DNA from: Mesorhizobium sp. WSM4311
GTDB lineage: Bacteria > Pseudomonadota > Alphaproteobacteria > Rhizobiales > Rhizobiaceae
Length of the DNA stretch: 64,000 nt
Reading direction: 5' to 3'
Assembly: GCF_002295115.1 (NCBI RefSeq)
Contig: NZ_NSFV01000003.1
Coordinates: forward strand, 310,001 to 374,000
Below, piece after piece: positions 16,152-27,423 of the stretch (position 1 is its first letter; each line of letters begins with the position of its first letter). The translations under genes were made by a program, and so were the position numbers. Under the pieces are notes generated by a model. That model was not told the origin of the DNA, made no database searches, and saw only the letters and a list, made by a program, of their open reading frames with translations.

Positions 16152-17228
16152 ATGGCGTCACTCACCGCAGGCAATCGAAGACCCGTCCGGCTGGCCGACA
16201 TCGCCAAGGCCGCCGGTGTTTCGCACGGCACCGCATCCAATGTCTTCAGCCGCCCGGAGATCGTGCGCGAGGAAGTCCGCGAAAGGGTAAAGGCGGCGGC
16301 CGAGGCGATGGGCTATGGCGGGCCGGATCCCAAGGGCCGCCTGTTGCGGGCGGGCAAGGTCAACGCCATCGGCGTTGCCACGGCCGAACCCCTCTCCTAC
16401 TTCTTCGACGATCCCTTCGCGCGCGTCATGATGGCGAGCATCTCGCAGGCCTGCGACGCTACGGGAGCCGGCATCTCCCTGGTCTCGGCCGCCAACAATG
16501 AACAACTGGCCTGGAACATCCAGAGCGCCTTGGTCGACGGCTTCATCGTCTTCTGCATCGAAGGCGGCTCGCGCCTCGTGGAACTGGCACGCGAGCGCAA
16601 ATTGCCCTTCGTGGCGCTCGACCTGGACTCCGAGGATGGGGCGGTTGCGGCGATCGGCGTCGACAACATCGCCGGCGCCAGCCTGGCGGCTCGCCATCTG
16701 ACGGATCTCGGACATCGCCGCTTCGCCGTCCTGGCACTGCCTTTTGCCGACGGCAGGACAGGGCTCGTTTCACCCGAGCAGGTTCGATCCGCGACCTATG
16801 CGGGAACGCGCGACCGCCTCACCGGCTATCTCCAGGAACTCTCGCGGGTCGGCATCGACACATCCAAGGTGCCCGTCTACGAGACCGCCAACGATGCGGC
16901 CAGCACGAAAGCGGCGCTCGAAACCATCTTCGCCGCCAAGGAGCCGCCCACGGCCATCCTGGCGATGTCGGACAAGATAGCCCTGGTGACGCTCGAATGG
17001 CTGAGCGCACGCAAGCTCAACGTCCCAAACGATGTTTCCATCGTCGGGTTCGACGGTGTTCCGGAAGCCGCCATGTCGGAGCCGCCCTTGACCACGATCG
17101 CCCAGCCGATCGCCGAAATGGGCCGCCTTGCCGTCAAGGCGATCCTGGAGAGCGACGGCAAGGTCAGCCGGCAATTGCTGCCGGTCGAGCTGATCGTGCG
17201 CGCCTCGTCGGCTCCCCCGCGCGGCTGA
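16152..17228 (+). CDS. LacI-family transcriptional regulator
   Basis: A 358-residue regulator with an N-terminal LacI helix-turn-helix (residues ~12-35, 'LADIAKAAGVSHGTASNVFS') and a periplasmic-binding-protein-like effector domain ('DGFIVFCIEGGS', 'VGFDGVPEAAMSEPPLTTI'). The ATG at 16152 is chosen for the AGGAGG eight bases before it; an ATG at 16107 would begin only 12 bases after operator 3. Three identical palindromes centred on CG, the form expected of LacI proteins, surround the divergent promoters. The effector is unknown, probably a sugar or nucleoside-like ligand as in relatives; no sugar transport genes are adjacent, which is unusual for the family. Confidence 0.88.
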   Translation: MASLTAGNRRPVRLADIAKAAGVSHGTASNVFSRPEIVREEVRERVKAAAEAMGYGGPDPKGRLLRAGKVNAIGVATAEPLSYFFDDPFARVMMASISQACDATGAGISLVSAANNEQLAWNIQSALVDGFIVFCIEGGSRLVELARERKLPFVALDLDSEDGAVAAIGVDNIAGASLAARHLTDLGHRRFAVLALPFADGRTGLVSPEQVRSATYAGTRDRLTGYLQELSRVGIDTSKVPVYETANDAASTKAALETIFAAKEPPTAILAMSDKIALVTLEWLSARKLNVPNDVSIVGFDGVPEAAMSEPPLTTIAQPIAEMGRLAVKAILESDGKVSRQLLPVELIVRASSAPPRG

Positions 17229-17236
17229 ACCGCCCC

Positions 17237-18415
17237 TCAGCGATTGGCCCTTGCTACCGCCGAGATGCCGAAAGACGCACGCACCGGCGTGATGTCCTTT
17301 TCCGGCGCGCGAACCTTGCCCAAGCCACCGATGGCCGACAGCCATTCGAGATAGAAGGCCAGCGCGAACTGCATGGCGATGCCGGCCGACAGCAGCAGGG
17401 TGTCATAGGCAAGCCCGCCCGGATTGATCAGTTTCATCACCTGCGCGACCATGGCGATCACCGTGCCGGCGATGAAGACCGGCAGAGAGCGCTTGCCGAG
17501 TATCGCCAGCGGGTGATCAGGGCTGGTGCGGAACAGGTTCGACAGCGCCGGCAAGGCGACGATGAGGTAGCTGACCGCCAGTATATGCAACAGCCGCGGC
17601 AGCGACAGGAACGTCTTGTCGAAGCCACCGAGCACCACGGGAAGCTTGAACCAGGTTATCTGCCCCCAAAGCGGGCTGTGCACCCAGACCAGCGCCGTCG
17701 CCACATAGGCCGCGGCCGCGCCGACCAGCCAGCGGTTGACCGGAATCACTCCGCCGCGCCTGACATGCAGCATGGCGGCAAGGCCGATGTTGAACAGGAA
17801 CTGCCAGGACAGCGGGTTCAGGAACCAGAAGCCGGGCTCGGGATAATTGGGCGGAGCGATCTGCCAGATGCCGGCGACGAGCCACAGCGCACCGGACGCG
17901 GCAAGTGCCGCGGCAGGCCGGTAGCTGATGAGCAGGACGAAGGCCGGAGCCATCAAGAGCAGCGCGGCGTAGACTGGCAGGATGTTGTTGTAGCCAAGCT
18001 GATGGCCCAGCGTGACGATGCCGACCAGCACCTCCGGCGTGTTCTTCATCAATGGCTCGATGTTGATCAGTTTCAGCAGCTCCGGGCGCCGGGCGAACAC
18101 CGCCACGGTGCAGAACAAGCCGATCACCACCATCGTGGTGACGATGTGGGCGACGTAGAGCACTGCTGCGCGCCGCCACATCTTCAACGTGGCCAGAAGC
18201 CGGCCACCCGGCCGGAACTTGGTGCCGTAGGCGAGCGCGACCGAGATGCCGGAAATCAGCACGAAAGCCTCGGCCGCGTCCGAAAAACCTAAATTCTTGT
18301 AGGTCAGGGTTTCGAAAGCCGTGCCGGGCACATGGTCGATGAAAATGATGATCAGGGCCAGCGCGCGCAGCACATCGATACGCGTATCGCGTTGGGGCGA
18401 AATAGGGGTAGTCAT
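17237..18415 (-). CDS. opgC: OpgC-family membrane protein (osmoregulated periplasmic glucan modification)
   Basis: A 392-residue inner-membrane protein with about ten hydrophobic helices. It starts 'DTRIDVLRALALIIIFIDHVPG' and has 'FSDAAEAFVLISGISVALAYG', the typical OpgC opening in which Arg, Asp and His residues are conserved. OpgC-type proteins add succinyl groups to periplasmic cyclic glucans; in rhizobia these glucans matter for osmotic adaptation. The ATG at 18415 has GAGG upstream; a TTG six bases earlier is less likely. It is convergent with the LacI gene (8-base gap). Confidence 0.82.
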   Translation of the reverse strand: MTTPISPQRDTRIDVLRALALIIIFIDHVPGTAFETLTYKNLGFSDAAEAFVLISGISVALAYGTKFRPGGRLLATLKMWRRAAVLYVAHIVTTMVVIGLFCTVAVFARRPELLKLINIEPLMKNTPEVLVGIVTLGHQLGYNNILPVYAALLLMAPAFVLLISYRPAAALAASGALWLVAGIWQIAPPNYPEPGFWFLNPLSWQFLFNIGLAAMLHVRRGGVIPVNRWLVGAAAAYVATALVWVHSPLWGQITWFKLPVVLGGFDKTFLSLPRLLHILAVSYLIVALPALSNLFRTSPDHPLAILGKRSLPVFIAGTVIAMVAQVMKLINPGGLAYDTLLLSAGIAMQFALAFYLEWLSAIGGLGKVRAPEKDITPVRASFGISAVARANR

Positions 18416-18616
18416 CGACAAAAGGCCTCAAAGCTGGTTGTTCATGTCCAGCAATGCGACCCCCGGCGCACCGCTTCGATTCCTCCCACGCGGAGTATAT
18501 CGGCGCATAAACGGGCCGGAATGCGCCCGGTTCAATCAACTTTCGCGGAGCATGAAAATATTGCGTTTTGAAGCCGGCAAATTGAGCGGAACCTCATATA
18601 ATCAAGAGGATGCGGG

Positions 18617-19276
18617 ATGATCGGCGACGACCCCGAAAACGCCCCCCTGGTCACGGATATGGCCTTTGCCTATCGCCTCATGGCCGCTGGCAGAGACAGC
18701 CGTGAGTGCCTGTTCCTGCTGCATGGGTCGGGTGTCGACGAGACGACCCTGATACCGCTGGCAAGACGGATCGCGCCCCGCGTCACGCTGGTCGCGGCGC
18801 GTGGCCGCATCCCCCAGGAGGACGGTTTTCGCTGGTTCGAGCGGATAAACCCGACGCGCTTCGAACAGAAGAGCATCCTCGTAGAGACGGCGGCTTTCGC
18901 TTCATTCGCAAGCGAGGCAGCCAGACGCCATGGGCTCGATCCCGATCGCGCAACGTACCTCGGCTATTCGAACGGCGCCAATCTGGTTTCCAGCCTGATG
19001 CTGCTCCATCCAGGCATCGTCCGCCAGGCGGCACTGCTGCGACCGATGCCCGTCCTCGACCATGTGCCCGCGACGGACCTGGCGGGAACAAGGACGCTGA
19101 TCATCGCCGGTGCCGCCGACGAGACCTACGGACCGTTCGCGCCGGCGCTGGTGACGCTGCTCAGCCGCCACGGCGCCGAGATCGACGCCCGGATCATTCC
19201 CTCGGGCCATGAAATCGGCGATCCGGACGCGGAAATAGTCAGGCAATGGCTGGTGGGATCGGCTGCCGTGGCGTAG
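18617..19276 (+). CDS. Alpha/beta hydrolase, phospholipase/carboxylesterase family
   Basis: A 219-residue cytosolic esterase. The catalytic triad is readable: Ser in 'YLGYSNGANLV' (GxSxG), Asp in 'GAADETYGPFA' and His in 'IIPSGHEIGDPD'; the oxyanion segment is 'LFLLHGSGVDETT'. It matches the short carboxylesterase / YpfH-like group; the substrate is unknown. It is a single gene between opgC (divergent) and sthA (convergent). Confidence 0.85.
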   Translation: MIGDDPENAPLVTDMAFAYRLMAAGRDSRECLFLLHGSGVDETTLIPLARRIAPRVTLVAARGRIPQEDGFRWFERINPTRFEQKSILVETAAFASFASEAARRHGLDPDRATYLGYSNGANLVSSLMLLHPGIVRQAALLRPMPVLDHVPATDLAGTRTLIIAGAADETYGPFAPALVTLLSRHGAEIDARIIPSGHEIGDPDAEIVRQWLVGSAAVA

Positions 19277-19335
19277 GCCCAATCGCAGGCCGCGACCCGT
19301 GCCTGCGCTCCGGCAATCGACAGAAGGACTGGAGC

Positions 19336-20721
19336 CTACCGCCCCATCCTGTTCCAGGCATCAAGCCCGGCTATCTTGTAGGCTTCCGCCAGCGTCGGAT
19401 AGTTGAAGGTGTTGTTGACGAAGAAGTCGACGGTGCCGCCCAGATTGATGACGGCCTGGCCGATGTGAATGAGCTCTGTGGCGCCCTCGCCCACGATGTG
19501 CGCGCCGAGCAGGCGGCGCGTTTCGATCGAGAACAACAGCTTGAGGAAGCCGGTGTTGACGCCCATGATGTGGCCGCGCGAGGTCTCGCGGAAACGCGCC
19601 ACGCCGACCTCATAGGCGGCCCCACTTTCACGCACCTGTTCCTCGGACTGGCCGACGGTCGAGATCTCCGGCACCGCATAGATGCCATAGGGGAAGGTTT
19701 CCGGCGGCGGCGGTAGCGTCACGCCGAAAGCGTGGCAGGCGGCCACCCGGCCCTGCTCCATCGAGGTCGAGGCTAGACTCGGAAAGCCGATGACGTCGCC
19801 GGCGGCGTAGATGTTGGGGACGCTGGTCTGGAAGGTCTGCGGATCGACCTTGATGCGGCCTCGGGAGTCTGCCTCGATTCCGACCACGTCGAGGCCCAGG
19901 CTGCCGATATTGCCGGTGCGGCCTGCGGCGTAGAGCACGACTTCCGAACGGATGGTGCGGCCATCGGCCAGTTCCACTTCGGCGGCTTCGGGCTTGGAGC
20001 GGATTTCCTTCACCGCGCTGCCAAGCCTTATCGTCATGCCGCGATCGCGCATCTGGTGGATGAAATCGTCGACGATCTCGCGGTCGACGAAATCGAGGAT
20101 GGAATTGCGCGGCTCGACCAGCGTCACCGGCACGTCGAGCGCGGAAAAGATCGTGGCGTATTCGACGCCGATGACACCGCCTCCGATCACCGTCAGCGTG
20201 CGCGGCAGGCGGTCGAGTTCCAGCATCTCGTCACTGTCGAAGACGCGGGTCTTGTCGAAGGGCACATCGCGCGGCCGGTGCGGCCTGGTGCCGACCGCGA
20301 CCAGGGCGTTGGCGAATCCGACTTCGCTGTAATCGCCATTGTCTGATGTCAGGCTGACCTTGTTGGGGCCGAGAAATTTCACCGCCGCGCGGGCGCTCTT
20401 GACGGTGTTGCGGATGAACTGGTGCTGCAGCACCTCGACCTCGTGATCGAGCGTCTTGTGCAGGCGTTCGATCAGATCGCCGACGGAAATGTCCTGCTTG
20501 ACCCTGTAGCCGCGTCCATAAAAACCGCGCTCGCGCCAGCCCGAGAGATTAAGCACGGTTTCGCGCAGCGTCTTCGAGGGGATGGTGCCGGTGTGTACGG
20601 AGACCCCGCCGAGGCGCCGGCCGCGGTCGACCACCAGCACCGATTTGCCGAGCTTGGCCGATTGCACGGCGGCGCGGCGGCCGGAGGGGCCGCTGCCGAT
20701 GACCAGCATGTCATAGTCCAT
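19336..20721 (-). CDS. sthA: Soluble (Si-specific) NAD(P)+ transhydrogenase
   Basis: A 461-residue FAD enzyme that transfers hydride between NADPH and NAD+. It has the FAD motif 'LVIGSGPSGRRAAVQ', the NAD(P) motif 'VIGGGVIGVEYA' and 'NIYAAGDVIGFPSL'. The redox Cys pair of lipoamide dehydrogenases is replaced (GVSVHTGTIPSKTLRE), which marks SthA. The C-terminal interface domain is complete. The start at 20721 (MDYDML) is the conserved one; the frame extends 30 bases upstream. Confidence 0.93.
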   Translation of the reverse strand: MDYDMLVIGSGPSGRRAAVQSAKLGKSVLVVDRGRRLGGVSVHTGTIPSKTLRETVLNLSGWRERGFYGRGYRVKQDISVGDLIERLHKTLDHEVEVLQHQFIRNTVKSARAAVKFLGPNKVSLTSDNGDYSEVGFANALVAVGTRPHRPRDVPFDKTRVFDSDEMLELDRLPRTLTVIGGGVIGVEYATIFSALDVPVTLVEPRNSILDFVDREIVDDFIHQMRDRGMTIRLGSAVKEIRSKPEAAEVELADGRTIRSEVVLYAAGRTGNIGSLGLDVVGIEADSRGRIKVDPQTFQTSVPNIYAAGDVIGFPSLASTSMEQGRVAACHAFGVTLPPPPETFPYGIYAVPEISTVGQSEEQVRESGAAYEVGVARFRETSRGHIMGVNTGFLKLLFSIETRRLLGAHIVGEGATELIHIGQAVINLGGTVDFFVNNTFNYPTLAEAYKIAGLDAWNRMGR

Positions 20722-20934
20722 AGTGCCCCGTCCCTCTGCCCCTGAGCGCATTTGTTGCGCCGCAGCAAGCTAATGCCATCCGCCCGGCAAATTCAACCGA
20801 TTCGGATCGTGTCCTGTGTCGCTCGCGCCTTGCGCCCCCCGACGGGATCCCGACCTTGATTCCTACACAGGCCTTCACCATTTCATTGGCGTGCGGCCCG
20901 CACCCTATGTTGGGCCTTGTTACGAGGAAATGAC

Positions 20935-21405
20935 ATGAACGCGCGCGTTCTTGACGGCGAAATCATCAACACCCGGCTTGACGATGTCCGGGCCTATGAA
21001 GGCGTGCGCACACGGCGCATCCTGGCCTTCGTGCTCGACTACATCATCGTTGCTCTGCTCACCATTCCCTTCGCCATACTGGTGTTCTTCCTCGGGCTTT
21101 TGACCCTCGGTCTCGGCTGGATGCTGTTCGGCGTCCTGGTGCCGGCCGTCGCCATCCTCTACATCTGGAACACGCTGGGCAGCGCCGACCAGGCGACCAC
21201 GGGCATGAAGATGATGGGTATCCGCCTCGATCGTCTCGACGGGCGGCCGATCGACGGCCTGACCGCGGTCGTCCATTCCGTGCTGTTCTGGGCGGGCAAC
21301 GTCATCCTGTCGCCGCTGGTCCTGCTGGTGACCTTGTTCTCCGACCGCAAGCGCACGCTGCACGACCTTTTGCTTGGCACGGTGGTCAGCCGCACCGACC
21401 GTTAA
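20935..21405 (+). CDS. RDD family membrane protein
   Basis: A 156-residue protein with an '[18 protein letters not shown]' first helix carrying the Arg-Asp-type signature, a second long hydrophobic pair, '[14 protein letters not shown]' and the closing '[15 protein letters not shown]'. RDD proteins are small membrane proteins of mostly unknown function. ATG at 20935 has GAGGAA upstream. It precedes the aminoacyl-protein transferase gene by 139 bases on the same strand. Confidence 0.82.
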   Translation: MNARVLDGEIINTRLDDVRAYEGVRTRRILAFVLDYIIVALLTIPFAILVFFLGLLTLGLGWMLFGVLVPAVAILYIWNTLGSADQATTGMKMMGIRLDRLDGRPIDGLTAVVHSVLFWAGNVILSPLVLLVTLFSDRKRTLHDLLLGTVVSRTDR

Positions 21406-21544
21406 GGGCGTTTTTCGGGAGCGCTTCCGCCTTGTCGGCGCAAATGTGAAGGCGTTCGCATGCCTGCGCCTTCACAATCCTGTTGAATTTTTCGCTTTCC
21501 GCGCCAAAGGTAGAGCGACTCGAAGGAGCGTTTCCAAGACGTAT

Positions 21545-22309
21545 ATGACGCAGCATCCGACCCAGTCGCCGCAGTTCTTCCTGACAGCGCCGTCGCCGTG
21601 CCCCTATCTCGACGGCCAGTTCGAGCGCAAGGTGTTCACGCACCTGGTCGGCGACAAGGCGTCGGAGATGAACGACCTGTTGACGCAAGGCGGCTTCCGG
21701 CGCTCGCAGAACATCGCCTACCGGCCGGCCTGCGAGACCTGCCGCGCCTGCGTTTCGGTGCGCATCCTCGCCCAGGAATTCACCGCCAGCCGCAACATGA
21801 AGCGTGTGCTGCAGCACAATTCCGACCTCGTCGGCGCCATGCACAATGCCGAGCCCTCGACGGAACAATATTCGCTGTTCCGCAGCTATCTCGATGCCCG
21901 CCACCGTCGCGGCGGCATGTCCGACATGACGGTGCTCGACTATGCCATGATGGTCGAGGATACCCACGTCGACACCAAGGTGATCGAGTACCGGCGGCGT
22001 GGGCCCGACACCTTCATCACCGGCAAGGGTCAGGGCGAACTCATCGCGGTGGCGCTCACCGACAAAATGGCCGACGGCCTGTCGATGGTCTATTCCTACT
22101 TCAATCCCGATTTCGAGGAGCGTTCGCTCGGCACGTTCATGATCCTCGATCACATCGCCCGCGCCAGGGCGATGGGCCTGCCCCATGTCTACCTCGGCTA
22201 CTGGGTCAACGGCTCGCGCAAGATGAATTATAAGATGCGCTTCATGCCGCAGGAGCATCTCGGCCCCAAGGGCTGGGAGCGCTACACCAACGAAGCGGTT
22301 TCACGCTGA
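21545..22309 (+). CDS. bpt: Aspartate/glutamate leucyltransferase (Bpt, Ate1-like)
   Basis: A 254-residue aminoacyl-tRNA-protein transferase of the N-degron pathway; Bpt adds leucine to N-terminal Asp/Glu to target proteins for ClpS/ClpAP. Diagnostic features are '[16 protein letters not shown]', the cysteine cluster '[14 protein letters not shown]' and the C-terminal acetyltransferase-like fold with '[16 protein letters not shown]'. The short start ([12 protein letters not shown]) at 21545 is typical. An arginyl-specific activity is the alternative. The RDD gene is upstream; the EamA gene follows after 128 bases. Confidence 0.9.
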   Translation: MTQHPTQSPQFFLTAPSPCPYLDGQFERKVFTHLVGDKASEMNDLLTQGGFRRSQNIAYRPACETCRACVSVRILAQEFTASRNMKRVLQHNSDLVGAMHNAEPSTEQYSLFRSYLDARHRRGGMSDMTVLDYAMMVEDTHVDTKVIEYRRRGPDTFITGKGQGELIAVALTDKMADGLSMVYSYFNPDFEERSLGTFMILDHIARARAMGLPHVYLGYWVNGSRKMNYKMRFMPQEHLGPKGWERYTNEAVSR

Positions 22310-22437
22310 GTTTTTCCACGATCAGCGCTTAAACAGTTTCAAGGCAGGGGATGCTGGTCTTTCAGCCGGTCGGCTAGAGAGAGTGCGCCATTGCACCGCT
22401 CAGCCCTCGGCCTGCATTTCATTACGAAAGTTCCTGC

Positions 22438-23334
22438 ATGTCCTCTCACAGCGACCACCAGAAGGGCCTCTTGATAACCGCCATTGGCGGCCTGACACTG
22501 ACCGTCGACATTCCGTTGATCCGCCTCGCCGATGGCGGCGCATGGACGATCCTCATGTTGCGCACCGGCACCACTTTCATGGCTGCCCTGGTCATCTGGG
22601 CAGTCTGGCGCTCGCTGCGCAAGAACGCGCCGCAACTCATTCCAGGCTGGACAGGACTCGTCGTCGCCGCGTTCTACGGGCTTGGCTCGATCGCCTTCAT
22701 CACCGGCGTCTTCAATACCTCGACGGCCAATCTCGTCTTCATCCTGGCTTTCACCACCATGTTCTCCGCGCTGCTGTCATGGCTGTTCCTGAAGGAGCGG
22801 CCGCGGCCTGCGACGCTCGCCGCGCTGGCGCTGATGATCTTCGGCGTGGCCATCATCGTCGGCGATTCGATCGGCGCGGGACATCTCTTCGGCGACCTGA
22901 TGGCGCTGTGTTCGGCCTTCTGCATCGCTTCGGCCATCACCATCTCGCACGCCAGCGGCAAGGACATGGGTTTCACGGCTCTGATCGGCGTCATCCTGCC
23001 GCTTATCGTTGCGGTGTTCATGGTCTCGAAGACCGGCTTTCACGTGAACGCGCCCTGGTGGATCATCTTCAACGGCGCCGTCATCATGCCGATCTCGTTC
23101 TTCTGCCTCGCCGCCGGGCCGAAATACATTTCGGGGCCGGAAGTGGCGATGTTCTATCTGCTCGAAACCGTGCTGGCGCCGGTCTGGGTGTGGATGATCT
23201 TTGCCGAGACACCGACCCGCAACAGTCTGATCGGTGGCGCGATCCTGATCGTCACGCTGGTCGCCCATTCGCTCTGGCAACTGCATGACGGCCGTAGGCA
23301 GCGGGGTGACCTTGCGGTGCACCATCCGGTCTGA
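22438..23334 (+). CDS. DMT-superfamily transporter (EamA)
   Basis: A 298-residue inner-membrane protein with ten hydrophobic helices in two EamA repeats. The first repeat ends in 'LVFILAFTTMFSALLSWLFLKERP' and the second in 'AMFYLLETVLAPVWVWMIFAETPT', the usual positions of the E-R/E-x-P motifs. These are metabolite exporters or permeases; the substrate is unknown. Confidence 0.85.
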   Translation: MSSHSDHQKGLLITAIGGLTLTVDIPLIRLADGGAWTILMLRTGTTFMAALVIWAVWRSLRKNAPQLIPGWTGLVVAAFYGLGSIAFITGVFNTSTANLVFILAFTTMFSALLSWLFLKERPRPATLAALALMIFGVAIIVGDSIGAGHLFGDLMALCSAFCIASAITISHASGKDMGFTALIGVILPLIVAVFMVSKTGFHVNAPWWIIFNGAVIMPISFFCLAAGPKYISGPEVAMFYLLETVLAPVWVWMIFAETPTRNSLIGGAILIVTLVAHSLWQLHDGRRQRGDLAVHHPV

Positions 23335-23372
23335 CTTGTAATTGATGTGCCGGCGCAAGTCGCGTTTCGGGA

Positions 23373-24611
23373 TCAGGCGCTGGCTTTCTTCGCCACGCCG
23401 GGTTCCGGCAGGATTTCGATCTGCGGCGGCCCGCCTTCGATTTCGGCCGCCGAGTCGGCGGTCAACTCGTCGACCAGTTCCACCTCGCGCAGCCACTCGC
23501 GCCAGATGGCGACCAGCAGCGCCATCAGCACCGGGCCGATGAACAGGCCGAGGAACCCCATCGTCTTGACGCCGCCGATCAGGCCGAAAAAGGTCGGCAG
23601 GAAGGGCAGCTTTATCGGCCCGCCGACGAGCTTCGGGCGCAGTGTCTTGTCGACGATGAACAGTTCGACCGCGCCCCACAGGAACAGCGCCAGACCGGCC
23701 ATGGGCGAGCCGCTGGCGGCCAGATAAATCGAGACAAGGGTGAAGGACAAAGGCGCCCCGCCGGGGATGAGCGCCATGACGCCGGTCAGGGCGCCAAGCG
23801 TCACCGGCGACGGCACGCCAGCCAGCCAGTAGGCGATGCCCAGCACCAGCCCCTCGCCGATGGCGATCACGGTCATGCCGGTCACCGTCGAGGAAATGGT
23901 CGCCGGGACGACTCGCGAAATCCGCTCCCATCGCGTCGGCAGGATGCGTTCGCCCAGGCGATCGACCTGGCCGGCAAAATGCTCGCCGTCGCGATAGGCG
24001 AAGAACAGGGCGATCATCATGAACAGCAGCGTCAGGAGCAGCCCAAACGCACTGCCGCCGGCGGCGAGCGCGCCGCGATAGATGCTGCCTATGTTTGCGC
24101 CGCTGATCAGCTGGATCAGTTCACCAATGCCGCCGGGATGACCAAAATTGGTCGTCCATTGCTCGTTCAGCCAGTCGCCTACGACAGGCATGGTCGCGAT
24201 CCAGTGCGGCGTCACGGCCCCATGCCGATTGGTCTCGATCGCCCAGCCGACCCACTCGCGCACCTCGTTGATGGCGTAGGTGCCGGCGAGCGCGATCGGT
24301 ATCACCAGGAAGGCGAGGATGAACAGGATGGCCAGAGTGGCGGCGATAGTGCGGTTGCCGCCGACACCAGCCAGCAGCCGCTGGTAAAGCGGCCAGCTGG
24401 CGAAAGCGATGACAAGTGCCGCCAGCACCGGGAACAGGAAACCGTGGAAGAAATAGACGCCGGCGGCGACGATCAGCACCAGCAGCCAGCGCGCCGCCGA
24501 CAGCGGCGGAATGACGGCCGACCGCAGCGGCGTCGACAGGCCGAACAGGCGCTGCTGCCGTTCCGGTTTCTGGATCCTGGATTCTTTCAAACGCCCGTCT
24601 CTCCCAAACAC
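23373..24611 (-). CDS. AI-2E family transporter (PerM/YdiK-like)
   Basis: A 412-residue inner-membrane protein with about eight hydrophobic segments and a long loop between residues ~110 and 200. Family features are 'LFPVLAALVIAFASWPLY' near the N-terminus, 'GIAYWLAGVPSPVTLGALTGVMALIP' and 'LRPKLVGGPIKLPFLPTFFGLIGG' with the final 'LGLFIGPVLMALL'. Family members export small molecules or ions; the autoinducer name is historical. It starts with GTG (24609-24611) after GGGGAAAGG. A TGCACT palindrome lies just upstream. Confidence 0.85.
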   Translation of the reverse strand: MFGRDGRLKESRIQKPERQQRLFGLSTPLRSAVIPPLSAARWLLVLIVAAGVYFFHGFLFPVLAALVIAFASWPLYQRLLAGVGGNRTIAATLAILFILAFLVIPIALAGTYAINEVREWVGWAIETNRHGAVTPHWIATMPVVGDWLNEQWTTNFGHPGGIGELIQLISGANIGSIYRGALAAGGSAFGLLLTLLFMMIALFFAYRDGEHFAGQVDRLGERILPTRWERISRVVPATISSTVTGMTVIAIGEGLVLGIAYWLAGVPSPVTLGALTGVMALIPGGAPLSFTLVSIYLAASGSPMAGLALFLWGAVELFIVDKTLRPKLVGGPIKLPFLPTFFGLIGGVKTMGFLGLFIGPVLMALLVAIWREWLREVELVDELTADSAAEIEGGPPQIEILPEPGVAKKASA

Positions 24612-24623
24612 CTTTCCCCGTTA

Positions 24624-24640
24624 TGCACTGATATAGTGCA
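24624..24640 (-). promoter_or_regulatory. Palindrome in the AI-2E gene leader
   Basis: TGCACT (24624-24629), five bases, AGTGCA (24635-24640): a perfect inverted repeat with an AT-rich spacer, 13 bases before the GTG start codon, so it overlaps the promoter or leader. Candidate operator; the regulator is unknown. Confidence 0.4.
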
Positions 24641-24676
24641 GCAATCGTGACGATACTCCAAATGCCCTAGAATCGG

Positions 24677-24838
24677 CCCCCTTGAGGGAGGTGGCCGGCA
24701 GGCCAGAGGGGTTGCCGCGCGTAAAGCGCCAGCGTTCTCTGCTCAAAGTATTAGGTCGCGTCCGGTCGAAGCCGGAGGCCGGTCCGGTCGAACCGACCCC
24801 TCTGTCGCCTTTGGCGACGTCTCCCCTCGAGGGGGAGA
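24677..24838. repeat. Intergenic mosaic repeat of about 160 bp
   Basis: Bounded by CCCCCTTGAGGGAGG at one end and a CTCCCC-TCGA-GGGGAG hairpin at the other, with an inner perfect hairpin GTCGCC (24804-24809) / GGCGAC (24813-24818). The composition and modular hairpins are those of rhizobial intergenic mosaic elements. It directly follows the parC stop codon and may help end that transcript. Confidence 0.6.
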
Positions 24839-24843
24839 GCAAG

Positions 24844-27096
<2,253 letters not shown>

Positions 27097-27423
27097 GGGC
27101 TGGAACTAGCCGAGCGGGCGATTCGCGGCAAGAGGCCGACAGATATACCCGCCATTCTGCAACATGAAACCGCATGCCTGGGGATGTCGACCAACATCAG
27201 CCTGTTACATCAGGCCTTTATGGCCAAGCGTGATGATATCGGGCAACCGGCTCTTCATGACAAATTCACCGGTTTGCGCCAAGACGGTGGGATCGAGTTT
27301 GCCTTTCACCGTGATTTTCGACCATGGTACCGGGACACGCCTTTTTCCCGTCCAGTTCGTCACGGAATGGTGATGGCGCGAAGAATTGAAAAACAATTTC
27401 AGGACACTCTCAGGGACCTTGCG
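27097..27423. other. Intergenic region without a convincing gene
   Basis: 327 bases between parC (minus) and an exported protein (plus). A 69-codon frame on the plus strand from 27164 has no ribosome site and no protein-like pattern. Both promoters must lie here; I cannot place them with confidence. Confidence 0.4.
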
